A DNA stretch of 64,000 bases, taken from the NCBI RefSeq assembly GCF_002101705.1, contig NZ_LQPC01000041.1, positions 50,111 through 114,110 of the forward strand, given 5' to 3'. Source of the DNA: Mycolicibacterium iranicum (lineage in GTDB: Bacteria; Actinomycetota; Actinomycetes; Mycobacteriales; Mycobacteriaceae). Positions 1-8,241 of this stretch are shown here, piece by piece; position 1 is the first letter of the stretch; each line of letters opens with the position of its first letter. A model generated the notes under the pieces. It made no database searches. It was not told the DNA's origin and saw nothing but the letters and a program-made list of their open reading frames with translations. The position numbers and the translations under genes were made by a program.

Positions 1-440
1 GGCATCGGGACCAGGGGCGGCGGCGCGACCACCAGCACGCGCGGCGCCGGATAGGCGGTGCCCACCCCTCCGGCACTCGTGAGCACCTGGGTCACCAGGA
101 CCGACATACCGATGGCGATATCAAGAGGCGTGCGCCCGAAGTACGCCTTGGTGTCGTTGGTGCCGAGCATCAGGATCACCAGGTCCAACGGTAGATGGCT
201 GGCCAAACTCGCAGGCAAATACTTCGACCCGTTCAGACGGGGGTCGGCGGGGTCGTCGATGTTGGTGGTGCGCGCCGACAGGCCCTCCTCCAGCACCAGA
301 TAGTCAGAGCCCAGCTTGTCGGCGAGGGCTCCCGGCCAACGGTCCTGACGCGGATAGCGCTCGGTGGGCATGCCGTCGGCGACGGGAACCCAACCCCATG
401 TCAGCGAATCACCAAAGCACAGAATCCGTTTCGCGGCCAT
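1..440 (-). CDS. SGNH/GDSL-family hydrolase, 3' end cut by window edge
   Basis: The reading frame starts at the ATG at 438-440 and runs off the left edge, so about 146 N-terminal residues are visible. The start MAAKRILCFGDSLTWGW holds the GDSL block I with the nucleophilic Ser (FGDSLT), and LVILMLGTNDTK further on is block III with the GxND oxyanion Asn. This is the arylesterase/lipase-like SGNH fold, which hydrolyses esters or acyl groups. There is no signal peptide, so it is probably cytoplasmic. The catalytic Asp/His block lies outside the window and the natural substrate cannot be told. Confidence 0.85.
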   Translation of the reverse strand, partial: MAAKRILCFGDSLTWGWVPVADGMPTERYPRQDRWPGALADKLGSDYLVLEEGLSARTTNIDDPADPRLNGSKYLPASLASHLPLDLVILMLGTNDTKAYFGRTPLDIAIGMSVLVTQVLTSAGGVGTAYPAPRVLVVAPPPLVPM

Positions 441-449
441 ACGGCCACG

Positions 450-809
450 CTAGTCCTCGATGATGGTGTCCGCCTCGTCATCGCCGGGGACACGCTGCCG
501 TTCGTCGTCGTCGACCACCGTGAAGAAGGACTCGCCGTCCTCGGGGGTGCCGTCGACCTGCCCGAGATTGCGGCGCGTCGGTCGGTCGTCCAGCGGCTCT
601 GCATCGGGCGTGATGTCGGGGACCTCCGCCGCGAGTTGCTCGTCGAGGGTCTGGTGCTCCTCGGCCTCGATCCACCGATCGGGCGGGTCGACGACGATGT
701 CGCCGTCGTCGTTGCGGACCTCGTCGGAGTCGAGCGATTCTGTCGGGCCCAGGGTGTCGTCGGGTCCGCCATCGCCGTAGTCGCCGTCGTAATCACCGTC
801 CATGCCCAC
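450..809 (-). CDS. Small, very acidic hypothetical protein (DUF5709-like)
   Basis: 119 residues, extremely rich in Asp and Glu, with Gly and Tyr in the first 20 residues and no hydrophobic segment, so probably a soluble and partly disordered protein. Actinobacteria carry a family of such short acidic proteins (I think DUF5709), with conserved stretches near DDTL and the LAAEVPD region; both occur here. Function is unknown. It starts 24 bp beyond the stop of the upstream nitronate monooxygenase-like gene on the same strand, and its stop lies 9 bp before the start of the SGNH hydrolase, so the three may be co-transcribed. Confidence 0.7.
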   Translation of the reverse strand: MGMDGDYDGDYGDGGPDDTLGPTESLDSDEVRNDDGDIVVDPPDRWIEAEEHQTLDEQLAAEVPDITPDAEPLDDRPTRRNLGQVDGTPEDGESFFTVVDDDERQRVPGDDEADTIIED

Positions 810-833
810 GAGTGTGCCCGATTGGTGGACCGA

Positions 834-1763
834 TCAACCGAGCCGTGTTCGCGCCTCGTCCAGCACCGCCTGGATGTCGCCCCACGTTCGACGCACGATC
901 TCGGCCGCGGGCTGCAGGTCGGTGATCCGGGACGACACCTGGCCGGTGTTGGCGACGCTGGCATCGAGATCGCCCTCGAAGTACAGGTCGGTGATGCGTC
1001 CCAGCAGTTGTGCGGACGGGTCGTGTTCGCCGATGCGGGCGGCCAGGCCCGTGCGCAGCACCCGCATCGTCGGGTTGCCCGGTACGTCGAGCAGTAGCGT
1101 GCCCGCATCGTCGGCAGCAACGATCGCGTTCTTGAAGTTCGCGTGCACCGCGGCCTCCACGCTGGCGAGCATGCGTGTACCCATCTGCAACCCCTCGGCA
1201 CCCAGGATCACCGCCGCCGCGGCGGAGCGGGCGTCGCACATGCCGCCCGCGCAGATGAGCGGCAGGTCCACATGGTCGGCGACCAGCGGAAGCAGCACCA
1301 TCGTCGACGCACCGAGTGCGGACTTGAAGCCGCCGCCCTCCACACCCTCGACCACCAGCGCGTCGACACCCGCGTCGGCCGCCTTGAGGGCACCTTTCAG
1401 TGACCCGACCACGTGCACGACCGTCATGCCGGCGTCGTGCAACCGCGACGTGAACAGCGCGGGGTCGCCGGCGGAGATGAAGACGTGCCGTACCCCGGCC
1501 GAAGCCAGGACATCGACGATCGACGGATCCCGCTTCCAGCCCTGGATCATCAGGTTCGCAGCGACGGGACGGTCGGTGAGTTCGCGCACCCGCAGCAGGT
1601 CCGCCCGGCCCTCGGGGGTCAACGTCTCGAGCATCCCGAGTCCGCCGCCCTCGGACACCGCCGCGGCCAGTTCCGCACGCGCGATGTAGGTCATCGGGGC
1701 CTGTACGACCGGGAATTCGACGCCGAGCAGTTCTTGGATGCGATTGGTCACGGCCGTGACCAT
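834..1763 (-). CDS. Nitronate monooxygenase-like FMN oxidoreductase
   Basis: 309 residues with the TIM-barrel signature of the 2-nitropropane dioxygenase/nitronate monooxygenase family. The N-terminus has the FPVVQAPM strand, the middle has GVDALVVEGVEGGG (the flavin phosphate region), and CAGGMCDARS followed by LGAEGLQMGTRML is the C-terminal FMN-binding block. Family members oxidise alkyl nitronates or reduce enoyl-type substrates with FMN; mycobacteria hold many paralogs with unknown substrates. It is divergent from the Gfo/DapB-like gene, only 19 bp from that gene's GTG start, so the promoters must overlap. Confidence 0.85.
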   Translation of the reverse strand: MVTAVTNRIQELLGVEFPVVQAPMTYIARAELAAAVSEGGGLGMLETLTPEGRADLLRVRELTDRPVAANLMIQGWKRDPSIVDVLASAGVRHVFISAGDPALFTSRLHDAGMTVVHVVGSLKGALKAADAGVDALVVEGVEGGGFKSALGASTMVLLPLVADHVDLPLICAGGMCDARSAAAAVILGAEGLQMGTRMLASVEAAVHANFKNAIVAADDAGTLLLDVPGNPTMRVLRTGLAARIGEHDPSAQLLGRITDLYFEGDLDASVANTGQVSSRITDLQPAAEIVRRTWGDIQAVLDEARTRLG

Positions 1764-1782
1764 ATGCTGCTACCGTCCGCCT

Positions 1783-2847
1783 GTGTATCGGGTGATTCAG
1801 TGGGGCACAGGGGCTGTCGGATCGGAAATGATGACGGCCATTCTCGATCGCCGGCACGACCTCGAGTTGGTCGGAGCCAGGGTGTACTCCGACGACAAGC
1901 ACGGCGCCGACATCGGGGTGATCCTGGGTCGCGAACCAACCGGTGTCACCGCCACCACCGACGTCGACGAGATCCTCGCGATGGACGCCGATTGCGTGCT
2001 CTACACCCCGCGCACCGCTGCCATCGACGACGTGTGCGCCATATTGGCCAGCGGCAAGAACGTCGCCACCACGGCTTTCATGTTCCACCCCCGCCGGATG
2101 GCAGCCGCCGACCGCGACAGGGTGCTCGCCGCCTGTGAGCAGGGCGCTACCTCCGTGCACGGAAGCGGTCTGAATCCCGGCAATCTGTCGGGTGTGCTGC
2201 CGCTGGCTCTTTCGGGCATGAGCCGCACCATCGAGAAGATCACCCTGCAGGAGCGTGCCGACTGGTCGGTATACGAGAGCACCGGGATCACCTTCGACAA
2301 CATGGCTTTCGGCGAGCCGGTGGAGTCGATCAGCCCGACCGCCACCGAGTTCCTGGCTTTCAACAGCTCGATTTTCTCCGAGCAGGTCTGGTTCATCGGT
2401 GACACTTTGAACGCCGATCTCGACGAGGTGACCGCGACCGTCGAAGCCGTTGCCGCACAGCAGGACCACCAGATCTTCGACCACATGCTGAGGGCCGGGA
2501 CGACGGCAGGGCAGCGCTGGAACTGGACAGGCCTGCGCAACGGGAAACCTCTCGTGGAGATCGAGACGTTGTGGACGGTCGGCAATGAATACCCGAGCCA
2601 CTGGCCCAAGCCGCGACACGGGTGGACGTTGACCATTGAAGGTGACCCGACAATGCAGACGCACTTCTTCTCACTGGCGAGCCTACGCCGAGAGGCCAGT
2701 ATGGAAGAGCATGTGCGGTCGGCCAACGTGGCGACGGCGATGCAGGTACTCAACGCCGTTCCTGCGGTGTGCGAGGCGCCACCGGGATTCGCGACGACGG
2801 CGACGCTGCCGCTCATCTACAGCGGCAGCGGCTTTCGTCGGGGATAG
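1783..2847 (+). CDS. DapB-like NAD(P)-dependent amine/dihydrodipicolinate reductase family protein
   Basis: 354 residues from the GTG at 1783 (YRVIQWGTGAVGSEM). I chose this start because the Rossmann GTGAVG motif then sits about 8 residues in, as is usual; an upstream ATG at 1738 would overlap the divergent gene. The domain order (N-terminal Rossmann fold, then an alpha/beta dimerisation part) matches the mycobacterial dihydrodipicolinate reductase-like family related to 2,4-diaminopentanoate dehydrogenase. It is too long and divergent to be the DapB of lysine synthesis. The substrate is unknown. Confidence 0.8.
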   Translation: MYRVIQWGTGAVGSEMMTAILDRRHDLELVGARVYSDDKHGADIGVILGREPTGVTATTDVDEILAMDADCVLYTPRTAAIDDVCAILASGKNVATTAFMFHPRRMAAADRDRVLAACEQGATSVHGSGLNPGNLSGVLPLALSGMSRTIEKITLQERADWSVYESTGITFDNMAFGEPVESISPTATEFLAFNSSIFSEQVWFIGDTLNADLDEVTATVEAVAAQQDHQIFDHMLRAGTTAGQRWNWTGLRNGKPLVEIETLWTVGNEYPSHWPKPRHGWTLTIEGDPTMQTHFFSLASLRREASMEEHVRSANVATAMQVLNAVPAVCEAPPGFATTATLPLIYSGSGFRRG

Positions 2848-2849
2848 CG

Positions 2850-3218
2850 TCAGCCGTAGAACATCGTCCAGTAGTCGGCCGACCATGCTCCGCCGTCGCA
2901 CTTGAGCGGAACTCCGTCGGGGCTCTGCGCGACACCGGTGGAATCGCAGGGTGAGCGCAACGTACGAACACCCACCAGCGGGGGTGACGAGATCCAGGTG
3001 CTCTTCGAGTTGCAGGCCAGAGTGTTGCCGGACGCGTCGAAACCGTAGTTGTAGCGCGTGTTCTGGGTGCAGTGCTCGCCGAGCTGCGCCTCGGTGTTGA
3101 CGTACGGCACGCACCCCGCCCCGTCGCAGACACCCGGAAGCGCCGAAGCGCTGCCGGCACCGATGAGCGGAATTGCGAACAGGCCACCGGCGATCGCCGT
3201 CACTGCCACCAGCTTCAT
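2850..3218 (-). CDS. Small secreted cysteine-containing mycobacterial protein
   Basis: 122 residues with a clear Sec signal peptide (MKLVAVTAIAGGLFAIPLIG, cleavage near ASA-LPG around residue 27). The mature part has six cysteines (CDGAGC, HC, AC, PC, KC), suggesting disulfides in an exported protein. No catalytic motif is recognisable. It converges on the DapB-like gene with 2 bp between stops, and is divergent from the DUF732 gene, sharing a 91-bp promoter region. Function unknown. Confidence 0.7.
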   Translation of the reverse strand: MKLVAVTAIAGGLFAIPLIGAGSASALPGVCDGAGCVPYVNTEAQLGEHCTQNTRYNYGFDASGNTLACNSKSTWISSPPLVGVRTLRSPCDSTGVAQSPDGVPLKCDGGAWSADYWTMFYG

Positions 3219-3309
3219 GGGCTACACCCTAAATCGCCCGACGGTGGCCGCGGGCGGGCTTTGCCCGCATTGCCACCTCATGACGCCGCAGGGCGTAGGC
3301 TCATCACCC

Positions 3310-3654
3310 ATGAAGCCGCTGGTGGGGGTGCTGTCGGTCGGGCTGCTGTCATCGGCCGCCCTGGTCTCGGCGCCGGCATCGAACGCCGACGTCGTCGCCT
3401 ATCTGGTCAACGTGCATGTCCGTCCGGGCTACAACTTCCCGAATGCCGATGCCGCGATCTCGTACGGGAACTCGATCTGCGCGCGCGTCGCGTCGAAGAT
3501 GAGCTACGCCGATCTGGTGAACCAGGTGAAAGCCGACTTCCGAACCACCGACTACTACCAGGCGGGATACCTGATCAATCAGGCCGTGAACGAACTCTGT
3601 CCCCCGCAGATCTGGCAGCTGCGGCAGTCGGCCGCCGGCTATACACCCTTCTGA
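3310..3654 (+). CDS. Secreted DUF732-family protein
   Basis: 114 residues from the ATG at 3310. The signal peptide (MKPLVGVLSVGLLSSAALVS, cleavage near the SNA motif around residue 26) is followed by the DUF732 pattern: a helix, a conserved YGNSIC cysteine, a middle helix (MSYADLVNQV), and a C-terminal NELCPPQ cysteine that normally pairs with the first. DUF732 proteins are abundant, small, exported and of unknown role in mycobacteria. A longer in-frame extension upstream has no signal peptide start and was not used. Confidence 0.85.
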   Translation: MKPLVGVLSVGLLSSAALVSAPASNADVVAYLVNVHVRPGYNFPNADAAISYGNSICARVASKMSYADLVNQVKADFRTTDYYQAGYLINQAVNELCPPQIWQLRQSAAGYTPF

Positions 3655-3666
3655 GCGGTTGTCCTG

Positions 3667-4125
3667 TTAGGGGCAGGTCACTTCGATTTCGAACGGCTTG
3701 TTGACCGGCTGCATCGGGTTGGCCATGTCGACGCCCGTCGCGGTGCCCGAGATCTTGTAGGTCTTGTCGTCCTTCTCGACCTTGGCTTCGCCTTGTCCTG
3801 AGCCGCTGGCGTAGCCGAGCGTGACGCCGTTGACATTGCCGAGGCCCACCGAGACGACGCTGGGCGAATCGCCCGTGGTGACGACTGCACCGACGCCGGT
3901 CGACGCATCGCCGATTGCGATGTTGGTGTTGCCGCCCATGTCAGAGCAGACGACGGTGCCCGTGACCTCCTGGTCGGTACCGTCGATGGTGACGGTGCTC
4001 TTCCCCTCGGCGGCTGCCGCCTGGGAGGTCTCCCCGGACGTCTCCGACTTATCTGAGCCGCAGCCCGACAGGCCTGCGATGATCATCGCTGCGCCACCCA
4101 CTGCGACGAGGATGTTGCGGTTCAT
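3667..4125 (-). CDS. lpqH: LpqH-family (19-kDa antigen-like) lipoprotein
   Basis: 152 residues with a lipoprotein signal ending in a lipobox (AGLSGC, Cys22). A Ser/Thr/Ala/Glu-rich linker of the kind that is glycosylated in LpqH follows, then a beta-rich domain with VTGTVVCSDMGG and a terminal EVTCP, giving the conserved disulfide pair. LpqH is a surface lipoprotein and TLR2 agonist. The neighbouring gene on the same strand encodes a diverged paralog, so this is a tandem pair. The assignment to the family is firm; orthology to lpqH itself is inferred. Confidence 0.85.
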   Translation of the reverse strand: MNRNILVAVGGAAMIIAGLSGCGSDKSETSGETSQAAAAEGKSTVTIDGTDQEVTGTVVCSDMGGNTNIAIGDASTGVGAVVTTGDSPSVVSVGLGNVNGVTLGYASGSGQGEAKVEKDDKTYKISGTATGVDMANPMQPVNKPFEIEVTCP

Positions 4126-4199
4126 CGAGGTTCTCCTTTGTGTCGTGTGATTCGCCGAGACCGCGAATCATCACGAGAAGTATGAACACAGAAATGCGT

Positions 4200-4655
4200 T
4201 CAGCAGGCGATCTTGATCTGAAAGTTGCCTGTTGTTCGAAAGCTCGGGTTGTCCGTGTCGAAACCGTCGGCGGTCCCCTGGATGTCGTAGGTGCGCCCGG
4301 TCATCGTCACCGTCGCTTCGCCGCCGAGCCCGTCGTTGTAGCTGCCGGTGAAGCCGCCGAGGTCGAGAATGCCGACCTCGCGCACGACGAGCTCGTCCTG
4401 GCTTTCGATCAAGGCCGAGACGCCCGGCGACTCAGGGTTGCCCGGGTCGCCGGTCTTCATCATCATCAGCGTTCCCGCCGGGTCGCATTGCACCGAATTG
4501 GTGGTGCCCACATCGGCGCCGTTCACGGTGATCTGCGCGGTGCCCGCGATAAGGGTGCCGGGCTGCGGGGTGTACTCGGGTGGCTGCGAGGAGCACCCGC
4601 CCAGGGCCAGCGCGGCCGCCATGACCGAAGCGGCCGGAATCCAAGGTGTGCGCAC
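4200..4655 (-). CDS. LpqH-family lipoprotein, second copy
   Basis: 151 residues with a short lipoprotein signal and lipobox (LALGGC, Cys21). The mature domain follows the LpqH plan: TAQITVNG, a first Cys (NSVQCDPAG), TVTMTGRTYDIQGTADG and a terminal Cys (QIKIAC). It lacks the long Ser/Thr-rich linker seen in the adjacent copy. The gene starts 18 bp from the GTG chosen for tgt on the opposite strand. A lipid-anchored envelope protein of unknown role, probably a tandem duplicate of its downstream neighbour (74 bp apart). Confidence 0.8.
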   Translation of the reverse strand: MRTPWIPAASVMAAALALGGCSSQPPEYTPQPGTLIAGTAQITVNGADVGTTNSVQCDPAGTLMMMKTGDPGNPESPGVSALIESQDELVVREVGILDLGGFTGSYNDGLGGEATVTMTGRTYDIQGTADGFDTDNPSFRTTGNFQIKIAC

Positions 4656-4672
4656 AGTGCAGAATCTACGAC

Positions 4673-5902
4673 GTGACCGGCCCGTTTTTTACTGTTGACG
4701 CGTATTTGCCAGGACGGCTCGGCCGCACAGGAACGATTCGAACGCCGCACGGCGACATCCAGACTCCCGCCTTCATCGCGGTGGGCACCCAGGCCACCGT
4801 CAAGGCCGTCCTGCCCGAGACCATGAAACAGGTTGGTGCCCAAGCAGTTCTGGCCAACGCCTACCACCTGTATCTGCAGCCGGGCCCCGATATCGTCGAC
4901 GAGGCGGGAGGTCTCGGCGCGTTCATGAACTGGCCGGGCCCGACCTTTACCGACAGCGGCGGGTTCCAGGTGATGTCACTGGGCGTCGGGTTCAAGAAGG
5001 TGCTCGCGATGGACACCGAACGGGTCCAGGCCGACGACATCATCGCCGAGGGTAAGGAGCGGCTCGCCCACGTCGACGACGACGGGGTGACGTTCCGGTC
5101 CCATCTGGACGGGTCGACGCATCGGTTCACGCCGGAGGTGTCGATCGGCATCCAGCATCAGCTGGGCGCCGACATCATCTTCGCGTTCGACGAACTGACC
5201 ACGCTCGTCAACACCCGCGCCTACCAGAAGAGTTCGGTGCAGCGCACCCACGAGTGGGCGGTGCGGTGCCTGGCCGAGCATCGCAGGCTTTCGGAGGTCC
5301 GGTCACACAAGCCGCCGCAGGCGCTGTTCGGGGTGGTGCAGGGCGCCCAGTACGAGGACCTGCGCCGGCAGGCCACCCGGGGGTTGCTCGGGATCGTCGA
5401 CGAGGACGGGAGGGGGTTCGACGGGTACGGCATCGGCGGCGCGTTGGAGAAGCAGAATCTCGCGACCATCGTCAGCTGGGTGACCAGTGAACTCCCCGCC
5501 GACAAGCCGCGCCATCTGCTGGGGATCAGCGAGCCCGACGATCTGTTTGCCGCTGTCGAAGCGGGCGCCGACACGTTCGACTGCGTGTCGCCGTCGCGGG
5601 TCGCACGCAACGCGGCGGTGTATTCGGTGCACGGCCGCTACAACATCACCGGGTCGCGGTATCGCCGCGATTTCACGCCGATCGACGCGGAATGCGACTG
5701 CTACACGTGCGCCAACTACACGCGGGCCTACCTCCATCACCTGTTCAAGGCCAAAGAGCTGCTGGCCGCGACGCTGTGCACGATCCACAACGAGCGGTTC
5801 GTCATCCGCTTGCTCGACGACATCCGGGCCGCGATCCCGGCCGGCCGTTTCGACGAGCTGCGCGAGCACGTGCTGGGGCGCTATTACGCCGCCAAGACCT
5901 GA
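4673..5902 (+). CDS. tgt: tRNA-guanine transglycosylase (queuine tRNA-ribosyltransferase)
   Basis: 409 residues from the GTG at 4673; the GTG at 4646 would run into the lipoprotein gene on the other strand. TGT exchanges guanine-34 of GUN-anticodon tRNAs for preQ1 or queuine. Visible: FTDSGGFQVMSL with the substrate-binding Asp, a GYGIGGALEK loop in place of the usual GGLAVGE loop, the SPSRVARN region for tRNA contact, and the CDCYTC...H zinc site near residues 335-365. Many mycobacteria lack Q modification, so its presence with gluQ in this window suggests a functional Q pathway or queuine salvage here. No queC/D/E/F genes are in the window. Confidence 0.93.
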   Translation: MTGPFFTVDAYLPGRLGRTGTIRTPHGDIQTPAFIAVGTQATVKAVLPETMKQVGAQAVLANAYHLYLQPGPDIVDEAGGLGAFMNWPGPTFTDSGGFQVMSLGVGFKKVLAMDTERVQADDIIAEGKERLAHVDDDGVTFRSHLDGSTHRFTPEVSIGIQHQLGADIIFAFDELTTLVNTRAYQKSSVQRTHEWAVRCLAEHRRLSEVRSHKPPQALFGVVQGAQYEDLRRQATRGLLGIVDEDGRGFDGYGIGGALEKQNLATIVSWVTSELPADKPRHLLGISEPDDLFAAVEAGADTFDCVSPSRVARNAAVYSVHGRYNITGSRYRRDFTPIDAECDCYTCANYTRAYLHHLFKAKELLAATLCTIHNERFVIRLLDDIRAAIPAGRFDELREHVLGRYYAAKT

Positions 5903-6017
5903 CCGCGCATGGCGGCGACCGTGGGCCTCATGCACGCGAATGGGCCGAATCGCGTACACAACCCCCACGTTCGGCGCTTCTCACCAGTGTCTTCTTATAC
6001 GCGTGCACAATAAAGAG

Positions 6018-7238
6018 ATGACGGCCGCAGCCCAACCGCAGTCATTGCTCGTGCAGATGCTCGATCCCGCCGTTCGGGCAGACCCCTATCACGTCTACGG
6101 CCAGATCAGGACCCAGGGGCCGATACAGCTGCCGGGCAACAACCTGACGGTCTTCGCGAGTTTCGCCCACTGCGATGAGGTGTTGCGCCATCCCGCCGCG
6201 GCCAGTGACCGGCTGAAGTCCACGGCGGCCCAGCGGGCCATCGCCGAGGGCGCGCAGCCGCGCCCGTTCGGGCCGCCGGGTTTCCTGTTCCTCGACCCGC
6301 CGGACCACACGCGGCTGCGGAGGCTGGTCAGCAAGGCGTTCGTCCCGAAAGTCGTCAAAGCGCTCGAACCCGACATCGTCGCGATGGTCGACGGGCTCCT
6401 TGCCGGTGTCGACGGGGTGTGGGACGTCGTCGCCGGGCTGGCGTATCCGCTGCCGGTCGCGGTGATCTGCCGCCTGCTCGGTGTCCCGCTGGAGGACGAG
6501 CCACAGTTCAGCGCCGCGTCGGCATTGCTCGCGCAGGGCCTCGATCCGTTCGTGACGGTGACGGGATCGACCGACGAGAACTTCGATCAGCGCATGGAGG
6601 CGGGGTTATGGCTGCGTGGGTACCTGCGTGACCTGATTTCCAAGCGCCGCAAAGACCCCGGCGACGATCTGATGTCGAGGTTGATCCATGTTGAGGAGTC
6701 GGGCGATCAACTAACCGAGGACGAGATCGTCGCGACGTGCAACCTGCTACTCATCGCCGGCCACGAGACGACAGTGAACCTGATTGCCAATGCGGTCCTG
6801 GCGCTATTGCGGGACCGCGACCAGTGGTCGGCGCTGGCCGCCGATCCGGGCCGAGCCTCCGCGGTGGCGGAGGAGACGTTGCGGTACGACCCGCCGGTGC
6901 AGCTGGTGGGCCGAATTGCGGCCGAGGACATCACGATTGGGGGCACCACCGTCCCGCAGGGCGACAACATGCTGCTGCTGACGGCCGCCGCGAACCGCGA
7001 CCCCGACGCCGTCGAACGCCCCGACGAATTCGATCCGGACCGTGAGACGATCCGTCATCTCGGGTTCGGTAAGGGGCCGCACTTCTGCCTCGGCGCCCCG
7101 CTGGCACGTCTCGAGGCCGCCGTCGCACTGACCGCATTGACGTCGCGCTTCCCGAATGCCGAACTCGCCGAGGAGCCGAGCTACAAGCAGAACGTGACGC
7201 TGCGCGGGATGGCGGAGTTGTTGATCGTCACCGGCTAG
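6018..7238 (+). CDS. Cytochrome P450
   Basis: 406 residues from the ATG at 6018, a normal bacterial P450 length. The I-helix AGHETTVNLI holds the acid-alcohol pair for oxygen activation, EETLRYDPP gives the ExxR motif, and FGKGPHFCLGAPLARLE is the haem loop with the Cys thiolate ligand. It is a soluble monooxygenase that needs a ferredoxin and reductase, neither encoded nearby. The substrate is unknown. The preceding 115 bp after tgt hold the likely promoter. Its 3' end overlaps the convergent LysR gene by 11 bp. Confidence 0.93.
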   Translation: MTAAAQPQSLLVQMLDPAVRADPYHVYGQIRTQGPIQLPGNNLTVFASFAHCDEVLRHPAAASDRLKSTAAQRAIAEGAQPRPFGPPGFLFLDPPDHTRLRRLVSKAFVPKVVKALEPDIVAMVDGLLAGVDGVWDVVAGLAYPLPVAVICRLLGVPLEDEPQFSAASALLAQGLDPFVTVTGSTDENFDQRMEAGLWLRGYLRDLISKRRKDPGDDLMSRLIHVEESGDQLTEDEIVATCNLLLIAGHETTVNLIANAVLALLRDRDQWSALAADPGRASAVAEETLRYDPPVQLVGRIAAEDITIGGTTVPQGDNMLLLTAAANRDPDAVERPDEFDPDRETIRHLGFGKGPHFCLGAPLARLEAAVALTALTSRFPNAELAEEPSYKQNVTLRGMAELLIVTG

Positions 7239-8148
7239 CGCGGCAATCGGCCACGGCGGCCCGCACCGCCGACCGCAACCAGCTGTGTCGACGGTCGTTG
7301 TCGTAGGCGGGATGCCAGATCATCCGGTACGGCAGCTGTCGAAACTCTTTCGGCGCATCGATGATTCGAATGTTGTACGCGCGGGTCCAGCCGCTGGCCA
7401 AACTTGCGGGGATCGTCGCCACCAGGTCGGTGCCGGCCAGGATCAGCGGCACCGCGGAGTGGTACGGCACCGTGACCGCTGCCGTGCGCGTCCTTCCCTG
7501 CGCGCGCAGCGGCAAATCGACGTCGGGCTGGATGCCGTCTGCGACATCCACGACAAGGTGCCGCAGCCGGCAGTACTCCTCGAGGCCGAGATCGCTACCC
7601 AGCGTCGGGTGTTCAGCATCGGCGACGCAGACGAACCGCTCGGTCAGCAGCTCAGATGAGGTGAGGTCCGAAGCCATGAACCCGCCGAAGAGTCCGAGAT
7701 CAACGCTCCCGCTGTGGATTTGCTCGGCGGCGGTCTCGAATCGCCAGCTGTGAAACCGGATTGGCGCATCGGGCGCGTCGGCCGCCAGCCGCGCACAGAT
7801 GGCGGCCCCGTAGGTGTGGACGGCGAAGTCGGTACATGCGATGTCGACGGGAGTGTTCGCCGAAGCCGGATCGAACGAATCGGGGGACACGAGGGCTTCG
7901 AGGGCGGGAAGCACCTCGGCCAGCTGGGCATGCAGCGCGTGGGCGCGGGCGGTGAGTCGGTAACCGTCCCGATCCCGGACGAGCAACTCGTCCCCGAGGA
8001 GGTTTCGAAGGCGCTGCAGCGCCCGGCTGGTCGCAGGCTGACTCAACCCCAGCCGAGTCGCAGACCGGGAAATGTGCCGCTCGTCGAGCAGCACGGCCAG
8101 CGCGGGAACCAGGTTGAGGTCAGCGCGAAGCGTATGCAGCACATGCAT
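7228..8148 (-). CDS. LysR-family transcriptional regulator
   Basis: 306 residues from the ATG at 8146-8148. The N-terminal winged helix-turn-helix (AVLLDERHISRSATRLGLSQ) starts about 10 residues in, which is usual for LysR proteins; a longer frame to 8175 exists but would cover a palindrome that looks like an operator. The C-terminal two-lobe effector domain is present. It lies divergent from two SDR genes, the standard arrangement for a LysR activator of the neighbouring operon. The effector is unknown. Confidence 0.88.
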   Translation of the reverse strand: MHVLHTLRADLNLVPALAVLLDERHISRSATRLGLSQPATSRALQRLRNLLGDELLVRDRDGYRLTARAHALHAQLAEVLPALEALVSPDSFDPASANTPVDIACTDFAVHTYGAAICARLAADAPDAPIRFHSWRFETAAEQIHSGSVDLGLFGGFMASDLTSSELLTERFVCVADAEHPTLGSDLGLEEYCRLRHLVVDVADGIQPDVDLPLRAQGRTRTAAVTVPYHSAVPLILAGTDLVATIPASLASGWTRAYNIRIIDAPKEFRQLPYRMIWHPAYDNDRRHSWLRSAVRAAVADCRASR

Positions 8149-8162
8149 GCTGATCATCATAG

Positions 8163-8177
8163 AAATGCATGACATTT
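8163..8177. promoter_or_regulatory. Candidate LysR operator
   Basis: The sequence AAATG-CATGA-CATTT is a perfect 5-bp inverted repeat with a 5-bp spacer and includes a T-N11-A frame typical of LysR boxes. It lies in the gap between the divergent LysR regulator and the first SDR gene. Seen directly; the role is inferred. Confidence 0.4.
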
Positions 8178-8241
8178 ATGGACGTACTTCTGGCAGCGTC
8201 GAGTTGTATCGGCTGACCGCACTTCAGAAAGGACACATCGC

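Noticed and set aside
793..2664. A 623-codon minus-strand open frame
   Set aside because: Low-complexity His/Arg/Gly-rich translation opposite and out of frame with two well-recognised enzymes; high-GC shadow.
3254..3268. Perfect hairpin GCGGGC-TTT-GCCCGC considered as a terminator
   Set aside because: It lies between two divergent gene starts, where a terminator is not expected, and has no T run. It may be chance in GC-rich DNA.
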